From: Rossellomorea vietnamensis
GTDB taxonomy: Bacteria; Bacillota; Bacilli; Bacillales; Bacillaceae_B
Assembly: GCF_008180615.1 (NCBI RefSeq)
Contig: NZ_VTEH01000003.1
Location: 65,685-129,684 of the forward strand
DNA length: 64,000 bases
Reading direction: 5' to 3'
A program made the position numbers and the translations under genes. The notes beneath the pieces were generated by a model. The model did no database searches, was not told the origin of the DNA, and was given only the letters and a program-made list of their open reading frames with translations. Shown here one piece after another: positions 19,166 to 27,998 of the stretch. Each line of letters starts with the position of its first letter. Position 1 is the stretch's first letter.

Positions 19166-19960
19166 GTGAATCAGCGTTTAAAAAATAAAAATGTAGTCAT
19201 TACCGGAGCGTCCGGCGGAATTGGTGAAAAAATCGCACTCAAAGCAGCGGAAAGCGGAGCAAATGTCGTGCTGATGGCCCGCAGTGAAGACCGCCTAAAA
19301 GAACTGCAAAAAACGATCGAGAGCCGGTATAAGGTGAAAGCCTTCATCCACAGTGTCGATGTATCCCGGTTTGATTCGATTCCCTCCGTTTTTCAATCGA
19401 TTTACAGGGAGGTTGAGAATGTAGATGTCCTCGTCAACAATGCCGGTTACGGAATTTTTGACGAAGCCGATCAAGCAAGCTTTGAAGATATCAAAGGGAT
19501 GTTTGATGTGAATGTTCTGGGGCTCATTGCCTGTACCAAGCATGTGCTGCCGATCATGAAAAAAAGAAATTCAGGGCATATCATCAACATTGCTTCCCAG
19601 GCAGGCAAGCTCGCGACACCTAAATCGAGTGCCTACTCCGCCTCAAAGCATGCTGTGCTTGGGTACACAAACAGCCTGCGCATGGAAGCATCCTCTTCAA
19701 ACATCTATGTAATGGCTGTCAATCCAGGACCAATTGCAACCAACTTCTTCAACGTCGCAGACCGTTCCGGCACTTATGCCAAAAATATGGAGCGATTCAT
19801 GCTCGACCCGGATGCAGTTGCCGAAAAGATCGTTGATAAGATGCTCACCAACACCAGGGAAATCAACCTGCCGCGCTGGATGAATGCGGGCAGCGTCCTT
19901 TATACCCTGTTTCCAGGGGTTGTCGAGCGTCTCGGGAGAAATGCTTTTTTCAAGAAATGA
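19166..19960 (+). CDS. yqjQ: Short-chain dehydrogenase/reductase, YqjQ type
   Basis: This NAD(P)-dependent oxidoreductase has 264 residues. The Rossmann motif TGASGGIGE is near residue 13, the structural NNAGYG near residue 91, and the catalytic Ser and Tyr-Lys occur in NIASQAGKLATPKSSAYSAS and the following lysine near residues 141-160. The GTG start at 19166 has AAGGTGA ahead of it. It lies 15 bases after yqjP and ends in a terminator, so the two form an operon. The substrate is unknown. Confidence 0.88.
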   Translation: MNQRLKNKNVVITGASGGIGEKIALKAAESGANVVLMARSEDRLKELQKTIESRYKVKAFIHSVDVSRFDSIPSVFQSIYREVENVDVLVNNAGYGIFDEADQASFEDIKGMFDVNVLGLIACTKHVLPIMKKRNSGHIINIASQAGKLATPKSSAYSASKHAVLGYTNSLRMEASSSNIYVMAVNPGPIATNFFNVADRSGTYAKNMERFMLDPDAVAEKIVDKMLTNTREINLPRWMNAGSVLYTLFPGVVERLGRNAFFKK

Positions 19961-19962
19961 TG

Positions 19963-19996
19963 AGAAACCCAGGACTATTTGGTCCCGGGTTTTTTC
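19963..19996 (+). terminator. Terminator of yqjP-yqjQ
   Basis: GAAACCCAGGAC pairs with GTCCCGGGTTTTTTC around a 6-base loop and ends in a T run just after the yqjQ stop. Confidence 0.9.
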
Positions 19997-20204
19997 ATTG
20001 TTTGCTCTCACCATCTATAACCACGCTATAAGAAATATTTAATTTATCCCAAACCCAAGCTTGAAATATTTTATCTATTTGTATCTTCAATGCTTTTTCA
20101 TCCATCCCCTCGTCGATGCCTAGCTCTTCAAGAGTGAATGTTTCGGCTGCCCCTGTGCCTTCATAATTTGTACTGCTAAAAGAAAAAGTGACTGTTTTAC
20201 TCAA
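19995..20204 (-). CDS. Hypothetical small protein, 69 residues
   Basis: I do not recognise a named family with confidence. The protein is small, acidic and soluble, beginning SKTVTFSFSSTNYEGTGAAE and carrying FTLEELGIDEGMDEKAL. It has the look of a phage-type or stress-related single domain. GGAGGAGACAAA places the ribosome before TTG 20204, so the longer frame is not used. It is convergent with yqjQ. Confidence 0.55.
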   Translation of the reverse strand: MSKTVTFSFSSTNYEGTGAAETFTLEELGIDEGMDEKALKIQIDKIFQAWVWDKLNISYSVVIDGESKQ

Positions 20205-20440
20205 TTTGTCTCCTCCAATTAATTTCAAATATTTACAATTTTATCACAAAGAACTTGCTGGTATGGGTTCTTTAAGTAGTAAACGGTACTGTTTTTAACG
20301 GGACGCTTGGTATTGTCCAGCCCTGTCAACTTTCTAATTAAACTGTATTTCCTCGTTTGCCCTCAATTGTCCATTCCTTGCTGATTACCCTTTTTTGTCC
20401 AGAATCTCAAAATTTTTCACTGTGTACCAACAAATAATAT

Positions 20441-20495
20441 TTGAAAACGAACGTATATTCGTATACAATTTTAGATAAAATAGAACGAATGTTCC
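20441..20495 (+). promoter_or_regulatory. SOS promoter with two LexA boxes for yqjW
   Basis: CGAACGTATATTCG (20448-20461) and AGAACGAATGTTCC (20482-20495) match the Bacillus LexA/DinR box (GAAC-N4-GTTC). The second is exact in its half-sites and the first has one change. The first lies between TTGAAA at 20441 and TACAAT at 20464. The rest of the 20205-20517 gap shows nothing recognisable. Confidence 0.82.
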
Positions 20496-20517
20496 CTTTG
20501 AGAAAGGAGTGGAGAAA

Positions 20518-21780
20518 ATGACTGTCGACTATGGTGATCTTCCCGACCAGAAAATTTTATGCATCGATATGAAGAGTTTTTATGCAAGCTGCTCGGCTGT
20601 CATGATGGGGCTTGATCCATCCGACTGCTACCTGGCGGTGGCGGGAAAATTGGACCGCCCCGGAAGCGTCATCCTGGCTGCTTCCCCCAAATTGAAAAAG
20701 GAATTCGGCATCAAAACCGGTTCCCGTCTGTTCGAAGTGCCAAAGGACCCCAAAATTCTGGTAGTTGAACCTGCTATGGCTGCCTACATCCGCATTTCCA
20801 CCGAGATCACCCGTCTGTTTCACCGGTATGTACCCAAAGATGCAATCCATACGTACAGTGTCGATGAAAGTTTTTTGAAAATAGACGGAACCTCCCATCT
20901 ATGGGGTGACGCCCATACCATCGCCTGGAAAATCAAACAGGACATCGAAAGGGAGTTCCAGCTTCCCTGTGCCATCGGAATCGGCCCGAATATGCTGATG
21001 TCGAAGCTGTGCCTCGACTTGGAGGCCAAAAAGCATGGAGTCGCTGAGTGGACCTATGAAGATGTTCCTGAGAAGTTATGGCCGGTTTCCCCGCTGAGTG
21101 AAATGTGGGGAATCGGCAGGCGGCTTGAGAAAACCCTGAACCGCATGGGAATCTTCAATGTCGGCCAGCTTGCGAAATTCGATCTGCAGAAGCTGGAAAG
21201 CAAATTCGGCATCATGGGCAACCAGCTGTATTATCATGCCTGGGGAGTCGATTTGTCTGAAATCGGAGCGCCGATCATGGATGGGCAGGTAAGCTTCGGC
21301 AAAAGCCAGATTCTTCTGCGCGATTATAAAGAGGAAGAGGAAATCAAAAGCGTCATGCTTGAGATATGCGAAGAGGTGGCCCGGCGGACCCGGAATCACC
21401 GGCAGGCAGGGCGGACCATCAGCTTGAGCATAGGCTACAGCCAGGAGGAATTTGGCGGAGGATTCAACCGGTCGCGATCGATAGAAGAGCCCACGAATAT
21501 CACCATGGACTTATATAAAGTCTGCCTTCAACTCTTCAAGGAAAACTACAACGGCAAAACCGTCCGCAGCATCTCCATCAGCCTCGGAAACCTCTTTCCG
21601 GATGAAAGTATGCAAGTCAGCCTGTTTGAGCCAGACCGCTGGAAAAAACGGGAGCTCGGATATGTCGTCGACCAAATCCGCCACAAATATGGTTCAGGTG
21701 CTTTGCTGCGGGCCATTTCCTACACCGCTGCCGGCACTGCCAAACACCGTGCGACTCTGGTGGGAGGACATAAGGCGTAA
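20518..21780 (+). CDS. yqjW: SOS-inducible Y-family DNA polymerase (YqjW/UvrX-type)
   Basis: This is an error-prone lesion-bypass polymerase of the UmuC-like PolY2 branch, about 420 residues. The palm motif CIDMKSFYASCSAV is near residue 16 and TYSVDESFLKIDG near residue 115 supplies the catalytic acidic residues. The thumb helix-hairpin-helix is MWGIGRRLEKTL near residue 200. MQVSLFEP near residue 370 resembles a beta-clamp binding motif. The ATG at 20518 follows AAAGGAG by 8 bases. Two LexA boxes upstream predict SOS induction. Together with dinB at 714 it gives two Y-family polymerases in the window, as in B. subtilis. Confidence 0.93.
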   Translation: MTVDYGDLPDQKILCIDMKSFYASCSAVMMGLDPSDCYLAVAGKLDRPGSVILAASPKLKKEFGIKTGSRLFEVPKDPKILVVEPAMAAYIRISTEITRLFHRYVPKDAIHTYSVDESFLKIDGTSHLWGDAHTIAWKIKQDIEREFQLPCAIGIGPNMLMSKLCLDLEAKKHGVAEWTYEDVPEKLWPVSPLSEMWGIGRRLEKTLNRMGIFNVGQLAKFDLQKLESKFGIMGNQLYYHAWGVDLSEIGAPIMDGQVSFGKSQILLRDYKEEEEIKSVMLEICEEVARRTRNHRQAGRTISLSIGYSQEEFGGGFNRSRSIEEPTNITMDLYKVCLQLFKENYNGKTVRSISISLGNLFPDESMQVSLFEPDRWKKRELGYVVDQIRHKYGSGALLRAISYTAAGTAKHRATLVGGHKA

Positions 21781-21911
21781 CATGAGGGTCAAGCCGTCAA
21801 GGTCCGTCCTGTATATGCTTTCTCTTAGCTTCGCCCTTAGCCTGAAAGAGAAACCCGCAATTTTTGAAGTCAGCCGAAATAGCCAAATTGAAAGAGAAAG
21901 AGGTGATCAAA

Positions 21912-22247
21912 ATGAACCGCGACCGTGGAAGAATCAAGTGGACCTCCATGATGCTGCCCGAGCATGTGAAACTGCTGAGGGACTGGGCACACGAAGACAG
22001 CTTTGAGCAGCAGAAGAAAGTGGATGAGCAGCATCTTGAGGAGTTGAACGAAATCACAGCGGAAGCCATGGAGTTCAGCCGCCTGGTCACCATTACCCAT
22101 TATGCCGGCCGGCGCCATGAATTACTGATCGGCCGCATTCATTATTACGACGGATTGAAGGGAAAGCTTCATGTCCTTGACCGCTTCGAAAAGAAATATT
22201 ACCTGTCAATCAATGACATTGCCGACATTCATTTTACAGAAGAATAA
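21912..22247 (+). CDS. yqjX: YolD-like protein (YqjX)
   Basis: This 111-residue protein of the YolD family (PF08863) is commonly paired with UvrX/YqjW polymerases and is thought to be an accessory factor like UmuD in role. RDRGRIKWTSMMLPEHVKLL at the N-terminus is the family signature. The C-terminal half (YAGRRHELLIGRIHYYDG, then LSINDIADI) is a compact beta domain. ATG 21912 lies behind AGAGGTGAT. It is 131 bp after yqjW on the same strand, with no terminator between, so it probably shares the LexA-controlled transcript. Confidence 0.9.
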   Translation: MNRDRGRIKWTSMMLPEHVKLLRDWAHEDSFEQQKKVDEQHLEELNEITAEAMEFSRLVTITHYAGRRHELLIGRIHYYDGLKGKLHVLDRFEKKYYLSINDIADIHFTEE

Positions 22248-22251
22248 TCAC

Positions 22252-22292
22252 AAAAAAAGCCTGATATAAAGGAGGAATCCCTTTCTCAGGCT
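22252..22292 (-). terminator. Terminator of the CDGSH protein gene
   Basis: On the minus strand AGCCTGAGAAAGGGATTCC folds back through TCAGGCT and ends in seven T residues. It separates the convergent yqjX and CDGSH genes. Confidence 0.8.
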
Positions 22293-22302
22293 CATGGAAA
22301 AC

Positions 22303-22518
22303 TTATTTATCATCCATTACTTTTTCTGCGCGTACACATGATTCAAACTTGCCTTTATGAGATGCATCACAGAAAGGCATTCTCGTTGAAAGTCCGCAGC
22401 GGCAAAGAGAAAATACGTTTTTTGTCGGAAAAACATTGCCTTCTGCGTCCACAAGCTCAACGTCACCTGTTACTTTTAAAGATCCATTGTCATTCACTTT
22501 GATTTGCACTTTTGTCAT
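22303..22518 (-). CDS. CDGSH iron-sulfur domain protein
   Basis: This 71-residue protein has a single CDGSH-type 2Fe-2S binding motif, CRCGLSTRMPFCDASH, near residue 40 (C-x-C-x2-S/T-x3-P-x-C-D-x-S-H, with Ala replacing the usual Gly). Such proteins bind a redox-active cluster through three Cys and one His in the cytosol. The N-terminus is a short beta region with VKVTGDVELVDAEG-like composition. ATG 22518 has GAAAGGATG upstream. Its redox partner is unknown. Confidence 0.88.
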   Translation of the reverse strand: MTKVQIKVNDNGSLKVTGDVELVDAEGNVFPTKNVFSLCRCGLSTRMPFCDASHKGKFESCVRAEKVMDDK

Positions 22519-22752
22519 AAAAATCATCCTTTCTGTTTGTAACAAAGAGTCCCCACCTTGATAGTAAGTGGAAGGTTGGAAAAATGCAACAATTTCTGTG
22601 ATCCTATATAGCGGCTTTTGAAATATCCAAGAGTGGAAATAATAGATGAGCCAGTTTAAAAAGGCCTTATACTTCATAATCCCTAAAAATGAAAAACAGC
22701 CAAGTCATATGGTAAACTAACGCCACAGGCATAACGTCAAGGAGGTTTACAG

Positions 22753-23073
22753 ATGAACATCACAATAACCAATGAAGCACAAGAGGTTTTGAAGACAAAA
22801 ATAGGCGGTCAAAAAGGCTATTTGAAAATAAAGTATGAAACAGAAGGCTGCGGATGCGTCATGAGCGGAATCCCTGTTTTAGAATACGTCACTCAAAAGG
22901 GGTGGGATGATATCGAAATCAGTACAGAAGCAATGCCGGTACTGGTCGAGAAATCAAAAACAGTCTTTTACGACAAGGATTTGAAAATCGACTTTTCCTC
23001 TTCCGCTAATACATTTCAGCTGAAGAGCCCCAGCCAGATATTAAATGGAAGAATGAGCTTCATCATTCGTTAA
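22753..23073 (+). CDS. yqkB: HesB/IscA-like family protein YqkB
   Basis: This protein of 106 residues has the HesB-core fold seen in A-type iron-sulfur carriers. It contains EGCGCVMSG near residue 32 but lacks the C-terminal C-G-C motif of true IscA/SufA, so cluster transfer is uncertain. It matches the position and length of B. subtilis yqkB. AAGGAGG precedes the ATG by 7 bases. It ends in a strong terminator facing yqkD. Confidence 0.85.
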   Translation: MNITITNEAQEVLKTKIGGQKGYLKIKYETEGCGCVMSGIPVLEYVTQKGWDDIEISTEAMPVLVEKSKTVFYDKDLKIDFSSSANTFQLKSPSQILNGRMSFIIR

Positions 23074-23076
23074 ATC

Positions 23077-23114
23077 AAAAGGATGACTCCCTTGAATGGA
23101 GTCATCCTTTTTTA
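23077..23114. terminator. Terminator between yqkB and yqkD
   Basis: AAAAGGATGACTCC pairs exactly with GGAGTCATCCTTTT around a 7-base loop, and T and A tracts allow termination in both directions. Confidence 0.93.
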
Positions 23115-23125
23115 TTGAGGATAAG

Positions 23126-24049
23126 TTAAGAAACCGGATGGGGTGCAGAAACGTCCTCCAAAAATTCATCGATAGCTTTTTCATACTCTTCCTTATTCTC
23201 ATTATAGGATTGCGCATGAAGTCCATTTTCGGCAAGATATAGTTTCTTGCTTCCGCTTTTTTTATCAAACAGTTCCTGGGTCATGGAAGACAGAATAAAA
23301 TCATCAGGGGTGCTGTGAATAAAAAGCACGGGTTTTTTTATGTTTTCAACAACCGATCGCGGTGAGATGTCCTTCAGGGTATAACCCTCGCGCAGCTTCA
23401 AAAACAAATCGGCAAGTGGAAGGAGAAGCCCATGGATCGGCAGCCTGACTTCCTTCGTCATTCGGTAAGAAAGCTGTTCGCCAAAGTCGGAATATGGACA
23501 GTCCGCGATATAAAAATCAGCCCGGTCCTCTACAGATCCTGCATAAAGAAGCATGGTGGAAGCCCCCATTGATTCTCCGTGGATCCCAAAGAAAACATCC
23601 TCACCCTGACGCCGAATGAGTTCCTGGACCACCGCCTGCAGGTCGTGCTTCTCATAGAAACCATAGCTCGAAGTTTTGCCGCCTGACTCCCCATGCCGGC
23701 GATGATCATAAACTACTGCATTGAAGCCCCTTTTAAGAAATAGGTTCATATACTTTAAGGAATTAAGCTTGGTCTCTGTGACGCCGTGACAAAAAATCAT
23801 ATATTTATTGCCGGGGTTTGGATTCACAAAAACCGCCTTAATCGTGTAGCCAAAGGGAGAAGGGATGCTGACTTCCTCCTTAGGCAGCGCATTGTAATCC
23901 TCCATATTCAAGCGTCCGGCTGAAACTTCCCGGTGAAGTATTTCCTGTTCATCCTTTTTCTTTAAATACATAAACTGGTTCGTTAAATAAATGCCGAGCC
24001 CGGCGGCGGCTGCAAGAGCCCCGCCAACAGCGGGAATCCACTTTTTCAT
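23126..24049 (-). CDS. yqkD: Membrane-anchored alpha/beta hydrolase YqkD
   Basis: An N-terminal membrane anchor (WIPAVGGALAAAAGLGIYL) precedes an alpha/beta-hydrolase domain of about 270 residues. The nucleophile elbow GIHGESMGAST is near residue 155. FCHGVTETK (oxyanion region) and VVYDHRRHGESGG appear earlier. The acid is probably in HSTPDDFIL and the histidine in ENGLHAQSY near residue 280. GGAGG lies 8 bases before ATG 24049. It corresponds to yqkD in gene order. The substrate is unknown. Confidence 0.88.
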   Translation of the reverse strand: MKKWIPAVGGALAAAAGLGIYLTNQFMYLKKKDEQEILHREVSAGRLNMEDYNALPKEEVSIPSPFGYTIKAVFVNPNPGNKYMIFCHGVTETKLNSLKYMNLFLKRGFNAVVYDHRRHGESGGKTSSYGFYEKHDLQAVVQELIRRQGEDVFFGIHGESMGASTMLLYAGSVEDRADFYIADCPYSDFGEQLSYRMTKEVRLPIHGLLLPLADLFLKLREGYTLKDISPRSVVENIKKPVLFIHSTPDDFILSSMTQELFDKKSGSKKLYLAENGLHAQSYNENKEEYEKAIDEFLEDVSAPHPVS

Positions 24050-24152
24050 GATAAAAGCCTCCAAGATTTAGTTCTCTATATTTTACCACTTCATGTAAAC
24101 CAGGTATAGAAAACGCTCTTTCTTAGCCGGGGAAGGGAAGGTGGTCGGGGGA

Positions 24153-24685
24153 ATGGGTCATTAACGGCAGGAAGCGAAGTACATTAAAAAAGAAACAATA
24201 CATTATGATGTTCGTCGGACGGGGAGCGAAGTACATCAAAAGAGAAAAAACATGATTTAATGTGCCTCGGATCGAGAGCGAAGTACATTAAAAGAGAAAA
24301 AACTCAACAAGATGTCCATCGGAGGGAAAGCGAGGTACATCAAAAGAGAAAAAATTCAATATGATGTTCCTCGGACGGGAAGCGAAGTACATCCAAAGAG
24401 AAAAAACATGATTTGATGTCCCTCGGATCGAGAGCGAGGTACACCAAAAGAGAAAAAATTCAATATGATGTCCCTCGGATCGAGAGCCAGGAACATCAAA
24501 AGAGAAGAAACTCAATATGATGTCCCTCGGATCAGAAGCGAAGTACATCAAAAGAGAAAAAACATGATTTGATGTTCGTCGTGTGGGAAGCGAGGAACAT
24601 CAAAAGAGAAAAAACATGATTTGATGTCCCTCGGATCGAGAGCGAGGGGAATCAAAAGCAAAAAAAATCAATAAGATGTCCTCCA
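24153..24685. repeat. Tandem palindrome array, family GATGTNCCTCGG, period 52 bp
   Basis: About ten units of 52 bp carry arms GATGTCCCTCGG and GAGCGAAGTACATC with a short variable loop (ATCGA, ACGGG), joined by AAAAGAGAAAAAACATGATT or a variant. Arms resemble those of the family at 28-535. No gene lies between yqkD and the terminator at 24735. Confidence 0.92.
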
Positions 24686-24734
24686 GACCGGACCACCAAT
24701 CTCTCCGTCTCCCATCAACAAGCACTCCACCCAC

Positions 24735-24771
24735 AAAAAATAGCCGGTCCGCAAAACATACGGACCGGCCA
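24735..24771 (-). terminator. Terminator of the mvaB-side transcript
   Basis: GCCGGTCCG pairs with CGGACCGGC around a 9-base loop. On the minus strand it is followed by six T residues. Confidence 0.88.
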
Positions 24772-24785
24772 TAAAAAAATTCACA

Positions 24786-24917
24786 TCACTGCTCAGAATT
24801 CTGGCGGTTTGTTGGATGCACAGCTTTTTCGAGTTCTTCTTTTGCGATTACATTCTGAACTGTGTCAGCATTCGGTTTCCCTTTTTGGCTGTATCCCTTT
24901 TCGCGCTTTTGGCTCAT
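24786..24917 (-). CDS. Small hydrophilic protein, 43 residues
   Basis: ATG 24917 is preceded by GGAAAGGAAG at good spacing. The encoded peptide, beginning MSQKREKGYSQKGKPNADTV and ending EKAVHPTNRQNSEQ, is highly charged and lacks a membrane segment. It is reminiscent of small sporulation-specific peptides. It lies between the mvaB gene (64 bp upstream) and a terminator on the same strand, which supports expression. I do not recognise the family. Confidence 0.65.
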   Translation of the reverse strand: MSQKREKGYSQKGKPNADTVQNVIAKEELEKAVHPTNRQNSEQ

Positions 24918-24981
24918 GTTTGTCTTCCTTTCCTAATAGGATATAGGATTAGGATGCTCAAGGGAGTGGGAGCTATTCAGG

Positions 24982-25878
24982 TTATTGACCAGCAGTTTGC
25001 AGTTTGTAATAGCCGGTGTCGATGCTGCGGGAAAGGTGAGGTGCGACAATATTCACCGCGGCAACAAGCCTGTCGAGATCAACTCCTGTGTCGATCCCCA
25101 TTTGTTCAAGCATAAAAACAACATCCTCTGTGGCCGCATTGCCTGACGCACCGGGGGCAAACGGACAGCCTCCGAGTCCGCCGGCGGAAGTGTCGAAACG
25201 ATCCACTCCAGCCTGAAGGGATGCAAGAATGTTAGCAAGCGCCATTTTACGTGTATCGTGGAAATGGGCTGTTATCAAAACATCCGGCAGAGTTTTCTTC
25301 AGCAAAGAAAAAAGCTCGTAGGACTCTTTCGGGTTAGCCATGCCGATTGTGTCCGCGACACTCAGTTCGTCCACCCCCATATCAGCGAATTCCCTGCACA
25401 ATTGAAGAGTTTCCTGTGGAGGAATTTTTCCTTCGTAAGGGCAATAGAATGAGGTAGAGATGCAGGCGCGGACATAATGGCCTTTTTCTTTGAGTTCAGC
25501 AACAATCGGTTTCAGCTCTTCAAGGCTTTCGGTTGTCGTTTTATTGATGTTTTTCTTGTTGAAACTGTTGCTGACTCCGACAAAAACGGCAACCGCTTTT
25601 CCTTTGGTTTCAAGAACACGGTCAACACCTCTCCGATTTGGGGCAAGCACCATGTCCCGTTCGCTGTTCAAACAGGCTTCCACGATTTCACCGGCATCTT
25701 TCATCTGGGGCACCCACTTGGGCGACACAAATGAAGTGAGTTCCATTTCCTTCAAGCCCGCCCCTTTGAGAGCACGAATAAACTGTATTTTAATGTCTGT
25801 GGGAACAAAGTTTTTTTCGTTTTGCAGTCCGTCTCGCGGGCCGACTTCTATCATTGTGACTTTTATTGGTAAGTCCAT
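24982..25878 (-). CDS. mvaB: Hydroxymethylglutaryl-CoA lyase
   Basis: The enzyme cleaves HMG-CoA into acetoacetate and acetyl-CoA, the last step of leucine breakdown. The HMGL-like TIM barrel begins TMIEVGPRDGLQNEKNFVPT, with the catalytic Arg and Asp near residue 15. Metal-binding histidines occur in TAHFHDTRKMAL near residue 200. The signature SAGGLGGCPFAPGASGNAAT near residue 230 contains the essential cysteine. At 298 residues it is full length. GGAGG precedes ATG 25878. It is divergent to the thiolase-scoAB operon that consumes acetoacetate. Confidence 0.95.
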   Translation of the reverse strand: MDLPIKVTMIEVGPRDGLQNEKNFVPTDIKIQFIRALKGAGLKEMELTSFVSPKWVPQMKDAGEIVEACLNSERDMVLAPNRRGVDRVLETKGKAVAVFVGVSNSFNKKNINKTTTESLEELKPIVAELKEKGHYVRACISTSFYCPYEGKIPPQETLQLCREFADMGVDELSVADTIGMANPKESYELFSLLKKTLPDVLITAHFHDTRKMALANILASLQAGVDRFDTSAGGLGGCPFAPGASGNAATEDVVFMLEQMGIDTGVDLDRLVAAVNIVAPHLSRSIDTGYYKLQTAGQ

Positions 25879-25974
25879 TGAAATTCCTCCAGATTCAAAG
25901 ATAAGTTCTATCTACATTGTAGAAAAATTCAGATTTAAAAAGCAACTATAAATATTTTGACGAATTAAAAGGAA

Positions 25975-25989
25975 TTTAAGCGCTTACAT
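25975..25989. promoter_or_regulatory. CcpA cre-like site between mvaB and thiolase
   Basis: On the minus strand ATGTAAGCGCTTAAA matches WTGNAANCGNWNNCW at all but one position. It lies in the divergent promoter region, so glucose repression of both acetoacetate-producing and acetoacetate-consuming genes is likely. Confidence 0.72.
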
Positions 25990-26071
25990 AGAAAATATAA
26001 TAAGTAGATGTAAAAAAGAGAGGCAGCTTGCCCCGTTTTCTCGCAAGTTCTGCTTAAGGAGGAACAAGATC

Positions 26072-27253
26072 ATGAAAGAAGTAGTAATCGTGAGTGCGGT
26101 CCGTACAGCCATCGGCAGCTTCAACGGATCTTTAAAGGATATCCCGGCACCGGAACTGGGAGCGATAGTGATCAAGGATGCACTGGAAAAAGCAGGAGTA
26201 TCGATGAATGATGTAGATGAAGTCATTATGGGGAATGTGCTGCAGGCAGGTCTCGGGCAGAACCCGGCAAGACAGGCGGCATTAAAAGCAGGCATGCCTG
26301 AAACGGTTCCTGCCCTGACAATCAATAAAGTATGCGGATCGGGGCTGAAAACGGTCCATTTGGCTGCACAAGCAATTATCGCAGGTGATGCAGACATAAT
26401 CGTTGCGGGCGGAATGGAAAATATGAGCCAGGCACCTTATTTGCTTCCAAATGCAAGGAACGGCTATAGAATGGGCGACGGAAAAGTGGTCGACAGCATG
26501 ATTTCAGACGGCTTATGGTGTGCGTTCAATGATTATCATATGGGAATGACGGCAGAAAATCTTTGCGACCGCTATTCCATCAAAAGGGAAGAGCAGGACG
26601 AATTCGCGGCATGGAGCCAGGAAAAAGCAGCGGCCGCAATGGAAGCAGGTAAATTTGACAGCGAGATTGTACCTGTCGAAATTCCTCAAAGAAAAGGGGA
26701 TTCCCTTATTTTTAAAACCGATGAATTTCCGCGGAAGAGCTCGACAGCAGAGAAATTGTCAGGTTTAAGGGCGGCATTTAAAAAAGAAGGAAGTGTCACG
26801 GCAGGAAACGCATCCGGCATCAATGATGGAGCGGCTGCAGTTGTCGTCATGTCAAAAGAGAAGGCGGACCAGCTGGGAATCACTCCGCTTGTGACGATCA
26901 AAGCAAATGCCAATGCTGCGGTTGATCCGGCAGTTATGGGCATAGGACCAGTATCTGCCGTAAAGAATGTTTTGGAGAAATTAAGCTTGTCCCTGACAGA
27001 TATGGACTTGATAGAAGCGAATGAAGCATTTGCTGCCCAGTCTCTTGCGGTTGACCGTGAACTTCAATTTGATAAAGAAAAGCTGAATGTGAATGGAGGG
27101 GCGATTGCCCTTGGCCATCCAATCGGCGCAAGCGGGACACGCATCCTTGTGACCCTCATTCATGAAATGGGCCGCAGAAATGCGAAGCGCGGACTCGCGA
27201 CCCTTTGCATCGGCGGCGGACAAGGTGTAGCAACGATAGTAGAAAAAGTTTAG
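26072..27253 (+). CDS. Acetyl-CoA C-acetyltransferase (thiolase)
   Basis: This thiolase interconverts two acetyl-CoA and acetoacetyl-CoA. The acyl-accepting cysteine is in [11 protein letters not shown] near residue 88. [10 protein letters not shown] near residue 317 holds an active-site Asn. [16 protein letters not shown] near residue 347 holds the histidine, and CIGGGQG near 379 the second cysteine. At 393 residues it has the usual length. It begins 9 bases after AAGGAGG and heads an operon with scoA and scoB. Here it most likely splits acetoacetyl-CoA. It could be annotated mmgA or atoB-like. Confidence 0.94.
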   Translation: MKEVVIVSAVRTAIGSFNGSLKDIPAPELGAIVIKDALEKAGVSMNDVDEVIMGNVLQAGLGQNPARQAALKAGMPETVPALTINKVCGSGLKTVHLAAQAIIAGDADIIVAGGMENMSQAPYLLPNARNGYRMGDGKVVDSMISDGLWCAFNDYHMGMTAENLCDRYSIKREEQDEFAAWSQEKAAAAMEAGKFDSEIVPVEIPQRKGDSLIFKTDEFPRKSSTAEKLSGLRAAFKKEGSVTAGNASGINDGAAAVVVMSKEKADQLGITPLVTIKANANAAVDPAVMGIGPVSAVKNVLEKLSLSLTDMDLIEANEAFAAQSLAVDRELQFDKEKLNVNGGAIALGHPIGASGTRILVTLIHEMGRRNAKRGLATLCIGGGQGVATIVEKV

Positions 27254-27274
27254 CCATAAAGCGAAGGAGGAACC

Positions 27275-27967
27275 TTGATGAAACAAGTATTTACTTCTTT
27301 TAATGACGCAATTGAGGATATTAAAGATGGAGCCACATTGATGGTCGGCGGATTTGGGCTGTGCGGAATCCCGGAAAACCTGATTCTTGCCCTTGTTGAG
27401 AAAGGTGTAAAAGACTTAACGGTCATTTCCAACAACTGTGGAGTGGATGACTGGGGACTTGGCTTGCTCTTGCGCAACAAGCAGATCAAGAAGATGATCG
27501 GATCCTATGTGGGCGAAAATAAAGAGTTTGAAAGACAGGTGCTTTCGGGAGAAATCGAGGTAGAGTTGGTGCCTCAAGGGACACTTGCCGAAAAAATCAG
27601 GGCAGGCGGAGCGGGAATCCCTGCATTCTACACCCCTGCAGGAGTCGGAACGCCGATTGCAGAAGGAAAAGAGACCCGGACATTCAACGGAAAAGAGTAC
27701 TTATTAGAGGAAGCGTACACAGCTGACTTCAGTCTCGTCCGGGCTTGGAAAGGCGATAAAATGGGAAATCTGATCTACAACAAAACGGCAAGAAACTTCA
27801 ACCCTATGATTGCAGCGGCTGGAAAAGTGACGATCGCAGAAGTGGAAGAGCTGGTGGAAACGGGCGATCTCAACCCGAATGAAATCCATACTCCAAGCAT
27901 CTATGTGAAGCGCATCATCCAGGCTGAGCAGGAAAAACGGATTGAAAGAAGAACAGTCAGAAGCTAA
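27275..27967 (+). CDS. scoA: Succinyl-CoA:3-ketoacid-CoA transferase, subunit A
   Basis: This CoA-transferase family I alpha subunit has 230 residues. It begins [20 protein letters not shown], and the CoA-binding glycine loop [13 protein letters not shown] is near residue 25. [17 protein letters not shown] near residue 110 is a family signature. With ScoB it moves CoA from succinyl-CoA to acetoacetate, giving acetoacetyl-CoA for the upstream thiolase. GAAGGAGG precedes the start. The gene follows the thiolase by 21 bases and precedes scoB by 31. Confidence 0.94.
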   Translation: MMKQVFTSFNDAIEDIKDGATLMVGGFGLCGIPENLILALVEKGVKDLTVISNNCGVDDWGLGLLLRNKQIKKMIGSYVGENKEFERQVLSGEIEVELVPQGTLAEKIRAGGAGIPAFYTPAGVGTPIAEGKETRTFNGKEYLLEEAYTADFSLVRAWKGDKMGNLIYNKTARNFNPMIAAAGKVTIAEVEELVETGDLNPNEIHTPSIYVKRIIQAEQEKRIERRTVRS

Positions 27968-27998
27968 TAAATCCAAGTCAGGGAAAGGAGAGAAGAAA

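Noticed and set aside
21602..22006. 134-residue frame overlapping yqjW and yqjX
   Set aside because: It is a shadow frame of yqjW that ends inside yqjX, without a ribosome site.
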